Positions 22,563 to 30,951 of a stretch of DNA of 37,891 bases are shown here, piece by piece. Within the stretch, counting starts at the first letter, position 1, and the number at the start of each line of letters is the position of its first letter. Source of the stretch: UMGS1002 sp050946195 (GTDB lineage: Bacteria > Bacillota > Clostridia > Oscillospirales > CAG-272); NCBI GenBank assembly GCA_050946195.1, contig JBMNUI010000013.1, positions 1 through 37,891 on the forward strand, written 5' to 3'. Under the pieces are notes generated by a model that did not search any database, had not been told where the DNA came from, and saw only the letters and a program-made list of their open reading frames with translations. Position numbers and translations under genes: made by a program.

Positions 22563-23483
22563 ATGAGCTCCGACCATCAGGTAATAATCGAAAACCTAAA
22601 TGAAATATGGGAGCGCCAGAGGGGGCTCAACCGTCTAAGAATCTCGCAGGCATACGAGATTTTAAATCAGCTTGCCCCCTCCCTGCAGCTTGCCGGCAGC
22701 GCCACAGAGGCGGCCGGCATTGCGGCGGCCTGCTTTAGGGAGTCCGAGCTGCTCAGAAAATTCAGCTCAAGAGACAGGATCAACACCTGCCGCCGCCTCT
22801 CCGAGATGCTCAGTGCCTTTGGCTTAAACCCCGACGAGCTGCTCTTTCCCCTTCCCGAAACACAAAACGAAAACAGAATTGCATATGTCGGGAACCGTTA
22901 CTCGGAAGAAGCCTGGCGGATTTTTTCCTCGCACTTCCCCGGAGCCGGACCGCATATTTACAATTCCTTTGCCGATATGTGCGGGGACACCGCCTCGGGG
23001 ATAACCGACGCCTGCATAATCCCGGTTGAGAACACCTCGGACGGCAAGCTGCTCAGCTTTTATTCGCTTATCGAGCGGCATGACCTGAAAATCGCGGCGC
23101 TCTGCGACATAACAAATGAGGACGATACCAAACGGACCCGGTATGCGTTGCTGCGCCGGTATATCTGCCGACCCGAGGGCGACAAGGCCGGCGGGGAGGA
23201 CCGGAGCGTGGAGCCTTATCATGACATCTACTTTGAGTTCAGCGTCTCGCCCTCGCCCGGAATCACACTCGATGAAATCCTTCACACAACCGTGCTCTGC
23301 GGACTTAAAATATACCGGGTCGACTCGGTGCCTCTGAGCTACAATGAGTCAAGCTTTATATTCCATATCGTGCTGCTCGGCAGTATTGAGGATATCGTCA
23401 CATATGTGGTGTTCCTCCAGCTCAGCATGGCGCAGTACACACCGATAGGCGTATGCCGGCTGCTCGGCCCGGCCGGTAAATAG
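22563..23483 (+). CDS. Degenerate prephenate-dehydratase-like protein with ACT-like C-terminus
   Basis: 306 residues. Residues 104-200 resemble prephenate dehydratase. RIAYVGNRYSEEAW matches its opening strand, CIIPVENTSDGKLLSFYSLI matches the PIENS..G block, and RTRYALL (192-194 TRY) matches the catalytic Thr-Arg-Phe. Between these the roughly 75-residue second lobe, with its SHPQALAQC signature, is missing. Residues 220-302 look like a phenylalanine-binding ACT domain. The first 95 residues are helical and not recognised; they are not clearly chorismate mutase. It is probably not an active dehydratase but may sense an aromatic metabolite. The ATG lies 2 bases after htpG with no ribosome binding site, and 30 bases separate it from the phosphoglucomutase gene. 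Family assignment is my own pattern match. Confidence 0.6.
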   Translation: MSSDHQVIIENLNEIWERQRGLNRLRISQAYEILNQLAPSLQLAGSATEAAGIAAACFRESELLRKFSSRDRINTCRRLSEMLSAFGLNPDELLFPLPETQNENRIAYVGNRYSEEAWRIFSSHFPGAGPHIYNSFADMCGDTASGITDACIIPVENTSDGKLLSFYSLIERHDLKIAALCDITNEDDTKRTRYALLRRYICRPEGDKAGGEDRSVEPYHDIYFEFSVSPSPGITLDEILHTTVLCGLKIYRVDSVPLSYNESSFIFHIVLLGSIEDIVTYVVFLQLSMAQYTPIGVCRLLGPAGK

Positions 23484-23513
23484 CTTATAATCCACAACAA
23501 AGAGGCAAATTTT

Positions 23514-25244
23514 ATGCAGGACAGCAGAACTATATATAATCTGTGGCTTAGTATAAAGGATCTCAACCCCGAAGAGCGGGAGGAACTCCTTAAAATCGGT
23601 GACAACGAGGACGAGATAAACGCGCGTTTCGGCACCGAACTGTCCTTCGGCACCGGGGGGCTGCGCGCCAAAATGATGCTGGGTACCGGCGCGATGAATG
23701 TTTTCACGGTAGCGCAGGCCACCGAAGGATTGGCGAAGTATATCAAGTCCACAGGCGCCGGCGCGCGCCCGGTGGTGATTGCCTACGACAGCCGGATAAA
23801 TTCGAAAAGGTTTGCAAGAACGGCGGCCTCGGTGCTTGCCGCAAACCAAATAAGGGTCTATATTTTCGATGATCTGCGCCCCACACCCGAGCTTTCCTTT
23901 GCGCTGCGGCATCTGGGGTGTATTGCAGGCATCAACATCACCGCCTCGCACAACCCGAAGGAGTACAACGGCTACAAGGTCTACTGGGAGGACGGCGCAC
24001 AGATTGCCCCCGAGCAGGCTGAACAAATCACCCGATACATCCGCGGGGTAAAAATCTCCGACGACATACACCTCACTGACTTCAAAGAGGCTGTCGAGGG
24101 CGGGCTGATAACCATAATCGGGAGCGACATTGACGAAGCATATATCTCGGCAGTGCTCTCGCAGGCAATCGACCCGAACATCGTCAAAAAAGTCGCCGAC
24201 AAACTGAGCGTGGTATACACCCCCCTGCACGGGACCGGATACAGGCTTGTCCCCGAGGTCCTGCGGCGTCTGGGGATAAAAAAGCTGTATGTGGTGCCCG
24301 AGCAGTCGCAGCCAGACGGAAATTTCCCCACCGTCGACAAGCCTAATCCCGAATACAAAGAGGCATATGCCTGCGGCATTAAACTGGCCGACAGAGTTAG
24401 CAGTGACCTGATAATCGCCACCGACCCCGATGCCGACCGTGTCGGCGTCATGGCGCGCGGGCGCGACGGTGCTTTCACTGGCTTTACCGGGAATCAGGTC
24501 GCCCTGCTACTCCTTGACTATATCATCGACGCCTATAAGAGAAGCGGGCAAATGCCGCCCGAGCCCTACGCGGTGAAATCCATCGTCACCACCGAGCTTA
24601 TGGCCAAAATCTGCCGTGCGGGCGGCGTTGGGCTCTACAACGTGCTGACCGGATTTAAGTATATCGGCGAGGTGATAAAAAAGAAGGAGGCCGAAGGCCG
24701 CGGGAGCTTTATTTTCGGAGCCGAGGAGAGCTGCGGCTACCTTAAGGGCACATACATCCGCGACAAGGACGGCGTGCTCGCCTCAATGCTCATCTGCGAG
24801 ATGGCCGCGCACCACATAAGTGCCGGCAGGACGCTTGTCGACGCGCTCGACGAGCTCTACAAAAAATACGGCTACTCGCTCGAGCGGACAACCGAGATAA
24901 TATTCGACGGCTACAATGCACAAGACAGGATAAAGGCCGTAATGAGCTCGCTGCGCCAGAGCCCGCCGGCCGATATCGCAGGCGTGCCGGTTGTCTCAAT
25001 CAGTGATTATCTCGACGGCAGCCTGACCGACATGAGAAGCGGCCAAAAAAGCAGCATAACCGGTTTCCCGAGTTCCAACGTCTTGCGCTGGGAGCTTGAG
25101 AATACCGACGTTATAATCATCCGCCCCTCGGGCACCGAGCCGAAGGTGAAAATATATTACCTGCTCTCGGGCGAGGACAAAGCCCCCGCCCCCGCCCGGC
25201 TCGAAAAGTATATGTCGGCTGTCGGAGAACTAACAAAGATGTAA
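23514..25244 (+). CDS. Phosphoglucomutase/phosphomannomutase
   Basis: 576 residues, the length of PgcA-type alpha-phosphoglucomutases. It interconverts glucose-1- and glucose-6-phosphate for UDP-glucose and surface glycan synthesis. Motifs: phosphoserine loop NITASHNPKEYNGYK with Ser145, metal loop DPDADRVG (Asp304, 306, 308), sugar-binding GAEESCGYLKG, and phosphate-binding RPSGTEPKVK near the C-terminus. An AGAGG site precedes the ATG. Last gene of the run that starts at the permease; hairpins and the dispersed repeat follow. Phosphomannomutase activity is also possible. Confidence 0.93.
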   Translation: MQDSRTIYNLWLSIKDLNPEEREELLKIGDNEDEINARFGTELSFGTGGLRAKMMLGTGAMNVFTVAQATEGLAKYIKSTGAGARPVVIAYDSRINSKRFARTAASVLAANQIRVYIFDDLRPTPELSFALRHLGCIAGINITASHNPKEYNGYKVYWEDGAQIAPEQAEQITRYIRGVKISDDIHLTDFKEAVEGGLITIIGSDIDEAYISAVLSQAIDPNIVKKVADKLSVVYTPLHGTGYRLVPEVLRRLGIKKLYVVPEQSQPDGNFPTVDKPNPEYKEAYACGIKLADRVSSDLIIATDPDADRVGVMARGRDGAFTGFTGNQVALLLLDYIIDAYKRSGQMPPEPYAVKSIVTTELMAKICRAGGVGLYNVLTGFKYIGEVIKKKEAEGRGSFIFGAEESCGYLKGTYIRDKDGVLASMLICEMAAHHISAGRTLVDALDELYKKYGYSLERTTEIIFDGYNAQDRIKAVMSSLRQSPPADIAGVPVVSISDYLDGSLTDMRSGQKSSITGFPSSNVLRWELENTDVIIIRPSGTEPKVKIYYLLSGEDKAPAPARLEKYMSAVGELTKM

Positions 25245-25256
25245 AAAGGACGCGGC

Positions 25257-25371
25257 AGGGCGCTGCCCCACACCCCGCTCAAGACCCTTTTTGAGAAAAA
25301 GGTCTTGAGAATCTCCAAAACTTTAAAACCCAACTAACAAATCAAGCAGCGCGGGCCACACATCCCGCGCT
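25257..25371 (-). repeat. Structured dispersed repeat, copy 2
   Basis: Inverse-orientation partner of the block at 10290-10420. On the minus strand it reads, in the same order: a GC-rich hairpin (AGCGCGGG/CCCGCGCT, 25348-25371), a GGAGATTCTCAAGACC core, a long stem CTCAAGACC/GGTCTTGAG, and GCGGGGTGTGGGGCAGCGCCC. On the plus strand the AGCGCGGG stem is followed by CTTATCT and may act as a terminator for the phosphoglucomutase gene. The stretch 25377-25460 shows nothing recognisable. Confidence 0.75.
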
Positions 25372-25462
25372 CTTATCTATATGTAGCCCACTAACCAACA
25401 TTGAGAAGCAGCGCTAGACCACGGCACGCCACACATAATGGCCGACAGGTGCCGCCAACACA

Positions 25463-25498
25463 AAGCCGCCGTGCGGAGTTTCTCCGCCGGCGGTTTTT
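25463..25498 (+). terminator. Intrinsic terminator
   Basis: GCCGCCG-T-GCGGAG, a 3-base loop, then CTCCGCCGGCGG and TTTTTCTGTTT. It ends 9 bases before the gap stop codon on the other strand and can stop plus-strand transcripts coming from the phosphoglucomutase side. The minus-strand tail is weaker, but it may also serve gap. Confidence 0.85.
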
Positions 25499-25506
25499 CT
25501 GTTTAT

Positions 25507-26523
25507 TTACTGAAGCTCCGCAAAATACTTGATTGTGCGGACCATCTGAGTGGTATAGCTGTTCTCGTTGTCATACCATGCTACAACCTGAACCTGATAG
25601 AGGTCATCGTTGATCTTGGTGACCATGGTCTGGGTTGCGTCAAACAGCGAGCCGTAGGTGATTCCGATAATATCGCTCGAGACTATCGGGTCCTCGGTGT
25701 ATCCGAACACTTCGGAGGAAGCAGCCTTCATTGCGGCATTGATGCTCTCAACCGTGATGTCCTTGCCCTTAACCACCGCAACAAGAATTGTGGAAGAACC
25801 GGTTACGACCGGAACTCTCTGGGCCGAGCCGATGAGCTTCTTGTTCAACTCGGGGATGACAAGGCCGATTGCCTTTGCGGCACCGGTGCTGTTCGGCACG
25901 ATATTCACGGCCGCGGCGCGGGCACGGCGCAGGTCTCCCTTCCTGTGGGGGCCGTCAAGCGGCATCTGGTCGCCGGTGTAGGCATGGACTGTGGTCATAA
26001 TACCGCTCTGAATCGGAACATAATCATTGAGCGCCTTTGCCAGAGGGGCAAGGCAGTTTGTGGTGCAGGACGCGCAGGAGATGATCTGGTCGTCTTTTGT
26101 GAGTATCTTTTCGTTCACGCCGTACACAACTGTCTTGACATCGTTTCCGGCGGGAGCCGAAATAACAACCTTCTTGGCGCCGGCCTGGATATGGGCCATC
26201 GACTTCTCCTTTGAGGTGTAGAACCCTGTGCACTCAAGCACTACATCTACGCCAAGTTCACCCCACGGGCATTCGGCGGCATTTTTGATGGCGTAAATCT
26301 TTATGGTCTTCCCGTCGACCGTGATGCTGTCCTCTCCGGCGCTGACTTTATCGGCAAGAGCGTATTTTCCCTGTGCCGAGTCGTACTTGAGCAGGTGGGC
26401 GAGCATGGCAGGGCTTGTGAGGTCGTTGATGGCGACAATCTCGTAATTCGGATCGCCGAACATCTGCCTGAAAGCGAGGCGGCCGATACGTCCAAAACCG
26501 TTGATTGCAACTTTTACTGACAT
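25507..26523 (-). CDS. gap: Glyceraldehyde-3-phosphate dehydrogenase, type I
   Basis: 338 residues. The glycolytic NAD-dependent enzyme that makes 1,3-bisphosphoglycerate. Motifs: NAD-binding INGFGRIGR at residues 8-16, Asp34 in AINDL (favouring NAD), active-site SCTTNCLAP with Cys153, and WYDNENSYTTQMV at the C-terminus. Normal length. A GGAGG site lies 7 bases before the ATG. Single gene with its own promoter; no pgk or tpi gene follows, unlike many Firmicute glycolytic operons. Confidence 0.97.
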   Translation of the reverse strand: MSVKVAINGFGRIGRLAFRQMFGDPNYEIVAINDLTSPAMLAHLLKYDSAQGKYALADKVSAGEDSITVDGKTIKIYAIKNAAECPWGELGVDVVLECTGFYTSKEKSMAHIQAGAKKVVISAPAGNDVKTVVYGVNEKILTKDDQIISCASCTTNCLAPLAKALNDYVPIQSGIMTTVHAYTGDQMPLDGPHRKGDLRRARAAAVNIVPNSTGAAKAIGLVIPELNKKLIGSAQRVPVVTGSSTILVAVVKGKDITVESINAAMKAASSEVFGYTEDPIVSSDIIGITYGSLFDATQTMVTKINDDLYQVQVVAWYDNENSYTTQMVRTIKYFAELQ

Positions 26524-26597
26524 TGAAATTCCTCCGTTTAAAATTAAATTTTAATTACTCTTCTTTTTGCGGGCGGCGCCTTTCTTTTACCCTTTAT

Positions 26598-26626
26598 ATT
26601 TTATCGCAAAACCCTCAAATATACAA
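26598..26626 (-). promoter_or_regulatory. Possible sigma-A promoter for gap
   Basis: On the minus strand TTGTAT (26621-26626) and TAAAAT (26598-26603) with a 17-base spacer, followed by an AT-rich leader of about 65 bases. Other AT-rich hexamers nearby make this choice uncertain. Confidence 0.45.
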
Positions 26627-26702
26627 TACCTTTGACGAAAATTTATCAATTTTGGAAGTATGCAAGGTTTAAACAATAAAGCCTGCCGTTTTGTGTGTAA
26701 AA

Positions 26703-27491
26703 TCACAATAAGGGAGGCTCTCCGGCGTGTTGTATGCGCCGTCTTTCACGCAAAGTGAGGCCGACAAAGGTCAGCAGCGAGGCCGTGCGGACAAGCCTTG
26801 CAGGCTGCGTTGTCACTCTCCAGAGCCATTCAAGCCCCGCCGAGCGAAAAAGTCCCGGCGCCCGCCTGACCCGCCCCGCCCAGACATCGAGCGAGCCTCC
26901 GAGCGCTAACATGACCTTCACATCAGGTAGTTTTGCTCTGTTTGATATGATCCATTCTTCCTGACGCGGAAAGCCGAGGCAGACAACAAGTACCCCGGGC
27001 TTCAGTTCCGCGATTTGCCGTACAATCTCCCGGTTTTCCGGGCCGGATGTGTCAAAATAGCCGTGATGCTTGCCGAGAACCTCAAGTCCTGAAAACCGGT
27101 CTGAAAGCCGCAGGGCCGCCACCTCGGCCACACCCGGCCTGCCGCCGAGCAAGAACACGCCTGCCCGGTTTTCGGCACACCGGCCGAGCACCGCCTCGCC
27201 AAGCTCAATTCCCGGAATTCTCCCGGGCAGCTTGCTGCCGAGCAGGCTTGCCGCCCAGACCACGCCCACACCATCGGGAAGATTTATGTCAGAGGAGTTT
27301 ACCAGTTTTAGAAGCCGCTCGTCTTTTGCGGCGCGGCAGACTATCTCGGCATTCGGGGTAAAGACCGCCAGCGGCAGGCCGGCGCCCTCCTCTTGCAGCC
27401 GCCGGCAGATAAAGTCAAGCGCGCCGGCCCCGCTTGTCCGCTCAATCCGCACGCCGTGGATATACACATTCTCAAAAGGCAACGCTTCCAT
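26703..27491 (-). CDS. WecG/TagA/CpsF family glycosyltransferase (GT26)
   Basis: 262 residues. These enzymes add N-acetylmannosamine or a related sugar to a lipid-linked N-acetylglucosamine, the first committed step of wall teichoic acid or similar polymers. Conserved segments: FTPNAEIVCRAA, NLPDGVGVVWAA with the catalytic Asp, LLGGRPGVAE, and LVVCLGFPRQEEWI. The C-terminal tail (residues 215-262) is hydrophobic and basic, the membrane-docking part of the family. A GGAGG site precedes the ATG. It diverges from proS. No other teichoic acid gene is adjacent. Confidence 0.92.
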   Translation of the reverse strand: MEALPFENVYIHGVRIERTSGAGALDFICRRLQEEGAGLPLAVFTPNAEIVCRAAKDERLLKLVNSSDINLPDGVGVVWAASLLGSKLPGRIPGIELGEAVLGRCAENRAGVFLLGGRPGVAEVAALRLSDRFSGLEVLGKHHGYFDTSGPENREIVRQIAELKPGVLVVCLGFPRQEEWIISNRAKLPDVKVMLALGGSLDVWAGRVRRAPGLFRSAGLEWLWRVTTQPARLVRTASLLTFVGLTLRERRRIQHAGEPPLL

Positions 27492-27540
27492 ATCACAACC
27501 TCCGGCATTTTTCGTCCCCCTCCCATTATTTACTTTGCGC

Positions 27541-27569
27541 TTGACAATAATACCCGCGTAGGATATAAT
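27541..27569 (+). promoter_or_regulatory. Consensus sigma-A promoter for proS
   Basis: TTGACA (27541-27546) and TATAAT (27564-27569) with a 17-base spacer: perfect match. The leader of about 32 bases is too short for a T-box. Confidence 0.9.
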
Positions 27570-27607
27570 AAACGAAGAATTTTTTGCTGTAAGGAAGGAA
27601 TCTCACA

Positions 27608-29047
27608 ATGTCAGAAGAAAAAAGGCTTGTCGAGCAGATAACCCCGATGGACGTCGACTTCGCCCAGTGGTATACCGATATTGTAAAGAAGGCCGAACTT
27701 GCCGATTATTCGGGGGTGAAGGGCTGCATGGTCATCCGACCTTACGGCTATGCAATCTGGGAGAATATCCAGCGCGACCTTGACGCACGTTTTAAAAAGC
27801 TCGGGCACGAGAATGTATATATGCCTCTGTTCATCCCCGAGAGCCTGCTCCAAAAAGAGCAGGATCATGTCGAGGGGTTTGCCCCCGAGTGCGCTTGGGT
27901 GACAATCGGCGGCCAGACCGAGCTGACCGAACGGCTCTGCGTGCGTCCGACCTCCGAGACACTTTTCTGCGAACATTACAAAAATATAATACATTCCTAT
28001 CGCGACCTGCCGAAACTCTACAACCAGTGGTGCAATATCGTGCGCTGGGAGAAAACCACCCGCCCCTTTTTGCGCACTTCCGAGTTCCTCTGGCAGGAAG
28101 GCCACACCATGCACGAGACCGAGGAAGAGGCGCACGAGGAAACAATCAGAATGCTCCACGTCTACCGTGATTTTTATGCCGAGACGCTTGCAATTCCGGC
28201 GATAATCGGGCGCAAGACCGACAAGGAAAAGTTTGCCGGCGCGGTTGATACCTACACAATCGAGCCGATGATGCACAACGGCGTGGCATTGCAGGGCGGC
28301 ACCTCACACTACTTCGGCGACGGGTTCGCCCGCGCCTTCGGAATCACCTACACCGACCGCAACAATCAGATAAGATACCCCTTGCAGACCTCATGGGGGG
28401 TTTCCACGCGGGTAATCGGCGCCATAATCATGACCCACGGCGACGACTCGGGGCTTATTCTGCCGCCGGGTGTCGCGCCGATACAGGTGATAATCATCCC
28501 TGTTGCCCAGCATAAGCCGGGAGTGCTTGAAGCCGCCGCAAAACTGCGCGACAGACTGGCTGAAAAATTCCGCGTAAAACTTGACGACAGCGATTATTCG
28601 GCGGGCTGGAAGTTCAGCCAGTACGAGATGAAGGGCGTGCCGCTGCGCCTTGAGATCGGCCCGCGCGACATCGAGAACAACTCCTGCGTGCTGGTCAGCC
28701 GCCCGACCCGTGAAAAGACCGTCGTGCCGCTTGACAATATTGAGGACGAGGTCAAGGCCGCTCTCGAGCGGGTGCACAAGGAGCTCTACACGCGTGCTGA
28801 AAAAAATCTCAAAGACAAGACCTACGACGCGCGCAGCTATGCCGAATTCCTCGACATTGCAAAAAATAAACCGGGCTATATCCGCGCCATGTGGTGCGGT
28901 GATATGGCCTGCGAGGATAAGATAAAGGACGAAACCGACGGGGTGAAGTCGCGTTGCATCCCCTTTGAGGAGGAGCATATCGCCGACCACTGCGTTTGCT
29001 GCGACAAGCCGGCTGAGCATATGGTGGTCTGGGGCAGACAGTACTGA
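27608..29047 (+). CDS. proS: Prolyl-tRNA synthetase, archaeal/eukaryotic (short) type
   Basis: 479 residues. A class II synthetase that charges tRNA-Pro. Motif 2 is the IVRWEKTTRPFLRTSEFLWQ stretch and motif 3 lies in the KGVPLRLEIGPRD region. The large editing insertion of the E. coli-type enzyme is absent, and there is a C-terminal zinc-binding-like domain with CGDMACEDK and HCVCCDKPAEH cysteines, ending in the terminal Tyr typical of this type. An AAGGAAGG site lies before the ATG. The rodA-like gene follows after about 50 bases, probably on the same transcript. Confidence 0.96.
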   Translation: MSEEKRLVEQITPMDVDFAQWYTDIVKKAELADYSGVKGCMVIRPYGYAIWENIQRDLDARFKKLGHENVYMPLFIPESLLQKEQDHVEGFAPECAWVTIGGQTELTERLCVRPTSETLFCEHYKNIIHSYRDLPKLYNQWCNIVRWEKTTRPFLRTSEFLWQEGHTMHETEEEAHEETIRMLHVYRDFYAETLAIPAIIGRKTDKEKFAGAVDTYTIEPMMHNGVALQGGTSHYFGDGFARAFGITYTDRNNQIRYPLQTSWGVSTRVIGAIIMTHGDDSGLILPPGVAPIQVIIIPVAQHKPGVLEAAAKLRDRLAEKFRVKLDDSDYSAGWKFSQYEMKGVPLRLEIGPRDIENNSCVLVSRPTREKTVVPLDNIEDEVKAALERVHKELYTRAEKNLKDKTYDARSYAEFLDIAKNKPGYIRAMWCGDMACEDKIKDETDGVKSRCIPFEEEHIADHCVCCDKPAEHMVVWGRQY

Positions 29048-29098
29048 TAAGACAGGATAAAAAGGTGTCCGGGGCGCATTCCCGGGGCGGAGGTGAAG

Positions 29099-30226
29099 AT
29101 GAGCAGGTTCAGGGATATCTGCGGCGAGTTCTTCGCCACGCTGCGGCGCATGGACTTTTTGCTTTTTGCGGCGACCTCGGCGCTCTCGCTGCTCAGCATT
29201 CTGACGCTCGTGGGGGGATATTCGGTTTTCGGCCTTAAGGTCATCTTAATGCAGACCGGCGCCACAGTAGTCGGGATTGTCATGATGTTTTTCATCTCGG
29301 TGCTCGATTACCGGACAATCGCCGAAAAGCTCGGAATATACCTTTACGGCGCCGGGCTGCTGCTACTTGCCGCGACGCTTCTGTTCGGCACCAGCGAGGG
29401 CGAGAATAAAAGCTGGCTTTACCTCCCCGGCCTGCCCTTTGGGATACAGCCTTCCGAATTTGTCAAGTCGATTTTCCTGCTTACCTTTTCGTATCATATC
29501 TTCCGTGTAAAGAAGAAGATAAACAAGCCGCTTACACTTCTGGGGCTTATGGTCCACGCCGCCCTGCCAACCGGCCTGATACTCCTGTCGGGCGACCTCG
29601 GCGTCACCCTGGTCTATGTCGGCATAATCCTGCTCATGCTCTTTTACGCAGGGCTCTCGCTCTGGTACTTCGCCGGAACCGCGGTGCTCGCCGCCGGAGC
29701 CTCGCCGCTGCTCTGGCAACTGTTGCGCGAGGACCAGAAGCTGCGGATACTGGTGGGCTTTAACCCCGACCTTGACCCGCTGGGCAAGGGCTATCAGCCG
29801 ATAATCTCGAGGGCTGCTGTCGCCAACGGCGGCTTTTTCGGCCGGGGCATATTCGGCGGCAGCATGTTTCAAAAGCTGCCGGCCGGGCACACCGATTTCC
29901 TTTTCGGTACCTACGCCGAGAAATTCGGCTTTCTTGGCGCCCTGCTTTTTATCGGAATCATGGTCTTCGTGGTCATCCGGGTCGCAAGGCTGGCAAAGCT
30001 GACGCGTGGCGACAGCGGAACCTACATCTGCGTCGGCTTTGCTGCCATGCTGATAATTCAGACTGTCGAGAATGTCGGCATGTGCCTTGGAATGCTGCCG
30101 GTGGTCGGCATCACACTGCCTTATTTCAGCTACGGGGGCTCGTCGGTGCTTGCAATTTATATCATGACCGGCATTGTCCAGAGCACGGCAATCCACAGAA
30201 ACAGGCTCCGTTCCCCGCTTCGGTAG
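29099..30226 (+). CDS. SEDS family peptidoglycan polymerase, RodA-like
   Basis: 375 residues with about ten transmembrane helices. SEDS proteins polymerise lipid II into glycan strands. Diagnostic segments: WLYLPGLPFGIQPSEFVK, SGDLGVTLVY with the essential Asp, the G(K/R)GYQPI loop, LPAGHTDFLFGTYAEKFG, and LPYFSYGGSSVLA. The short form without FtsW-specific extensions suggests RodA or a sporulation SpoVE-like paralogue; sequence alone does not settle which. The ATG at 29099 has GGAGG 5 bases upstream; a GTG two codons earlier is unlikely. No class B PBP gene is adjacent. Confidence 0.92.
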   Translation: MSRFRDICGEFFATLRRMDFLLFAATSALSLLSILTLVGGYSVFGLKVILMQTGATVVGIVMMFFISVLDYRTIAEKLGIYLYGAGLLLLAATLLFGTSEGENKSWLYLPGLPFGIQPSEFVKSIFLLTFSYHIFRVKKKINKPLTLLGLMVHAALPTGLILLSGDLGVTLVYVGIILLMLFYAGLSLWYFAGTAVLAAGASPLLWQLLREDQKLRILVGFNPDLDPLGKGYQPIISRAAVANGGFFGRGIFGGSMFQKLPAGHTDFLFGTYAEKFGFLGALLFIGIMVFVVIRVARLAKLTRGDSGTYICVGFAAMLIIQTVENVGMCLGMLPVVGITLPYFSYGGSSVLAIYIMTGIVQSTAIHRNRLRSPLR

Positions 30227-30300
30227 AAAAATAGAATATTTGTCCTCCCGCCAAAATATAATTAAGCAGATATCATGCAAGCAGGCAGGAGGATTAATAT

Positions 30301-30792
30301 ATGTTCATTTATACGGTGCGCGCCTCAACTCTGAGGTTTGTCGGAGTGCTCTGCGTGGCGCTTGTGACGCTGATTACCCTTTTGGCCTTTGTGCCGTCGC
30401 TCGGCGAGAACAACACCCCGGCGGGAGCCCCGGCCTCAAATTCTCAGGCAATCAGGTATGACAAAATAAAAAGCGCCGCCGACGCGGCTGAATTCTTGAG
30501 CCAGTTCGGCTGGAAGGTAAAGCCCACCCCGGTCGAGGAGACCGAGGTCACAATCCCCTCGGAGTTCGACCGCATTTTCACCAGCTACAACGAAATACAA
30601 AAGCAGCAGGGGCTCGACCTCTCCAAATACAAGCGCAAGAACGTGAAGCGCTACACCTTCGAGCTTTCCGAATACAACGGCTATGATGGCAAGGTCTACG
30701 CGAATCTCCTTGTTTACCGGAACCGCGTCATCGGCGGCGACATCTGCTCGGCCGATATGACCGGCTTCATGCACGGATTTGATGTGAATTAA
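30301..30792 (+). CDS. DUF4830 domain protein, membrane-anchored
   Basis: 163 residues. One hydrophobic segment (residues 10-32) acts as an uncleaved anchor or signal. The outer domain from about residue 57 has AAEFLSQFGWKVKPTPVEE, TIPSEFDRIFTSYNEIQKQQG, and NLLVYRNRVIGGDICSADM, ending GFMHGF, the DUF4830 pattern common in Clostridia. Function unknown; location outside the membrane is likely. A GGAGG site lies 8 bases before the ATG. It follows the rodA-like gene by 74 bases, possibly in the same transcript. Confidence 0.85.
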   Translation: MFIYTVRASTLRFVGVLCVALVTLITLLAFVPSLGENNTPAGAPASNSQAIRYDKIKSAADAAEFLSQFGWKVKPTPVEETEVTIPSEFDRIFTSYNEIQKQQGLDLSKYKRKNVKRYTFELSEYNGYDGKVYANLLVYRNRVIGGDICSADMTGFMHGFDVN

Positions 30793-30830
30793 GATATAGC
30801 GGGCATATAAGAACCTTGCAAAGGGTGCGC

Positions 30831-30849
30831 GGGCGATCACAGATCGCCC
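30831..30849. repeat. Short intergenic palindrome
   Basis: GGGCGATC-ACA-GATCGCCC, followed by CTACGG. This short inverted repeat looks like the widespread GGGCGA...TCGCCCCTACG class between genes of Clostridia. No T-tract follows, so it is not an obvious terminator. Confidence 0.5.
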
Positions 30850-30915
30850 CTACGGCATTTTCAGCAGCGGTGCGACTTTCAAAAACATACAAGCTCCATT
30901 ATTTCAATAAAAGGC

Positions 30916-30948
30916 GGTCGGCGCAAATCAGCCTGATTTGCGCCGGCC
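30916..30948. terminator. Bidirectional terminator between DUF4830 and FAIM-like genes
   Basis: A 15-pair stem (30916-30930 with 30934-30948, one G-T pair) and a 3-base loop. The minus-strand tail is GCCTTTTATTG and the plus-strand tail TTCTTATG. It begins 4 bases from the stop codon of the minus-strand gene. Confidence 0.8.
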
Positions 30949-30951
30949 TTC

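Noticed and set aside
23349..24230. Open frame of 293 codons on the minus strand
   Set aside because: Covers the phosphoglucomutase and the end of its neighbour in antisense; no motif and no ribosome binding site.
27492..27607. T-box leader before proS
   Set aside because: The consensus promoter leaves only about 32 bases of leader, and no T-box sequence or terminator is present.
29363..30280. Open frame of 305 codons on the minus strand
   Set aside because: Antisense to the rodA-like gene; rich in His, Asp and Gln as expected from reversed hydrophobic codons.
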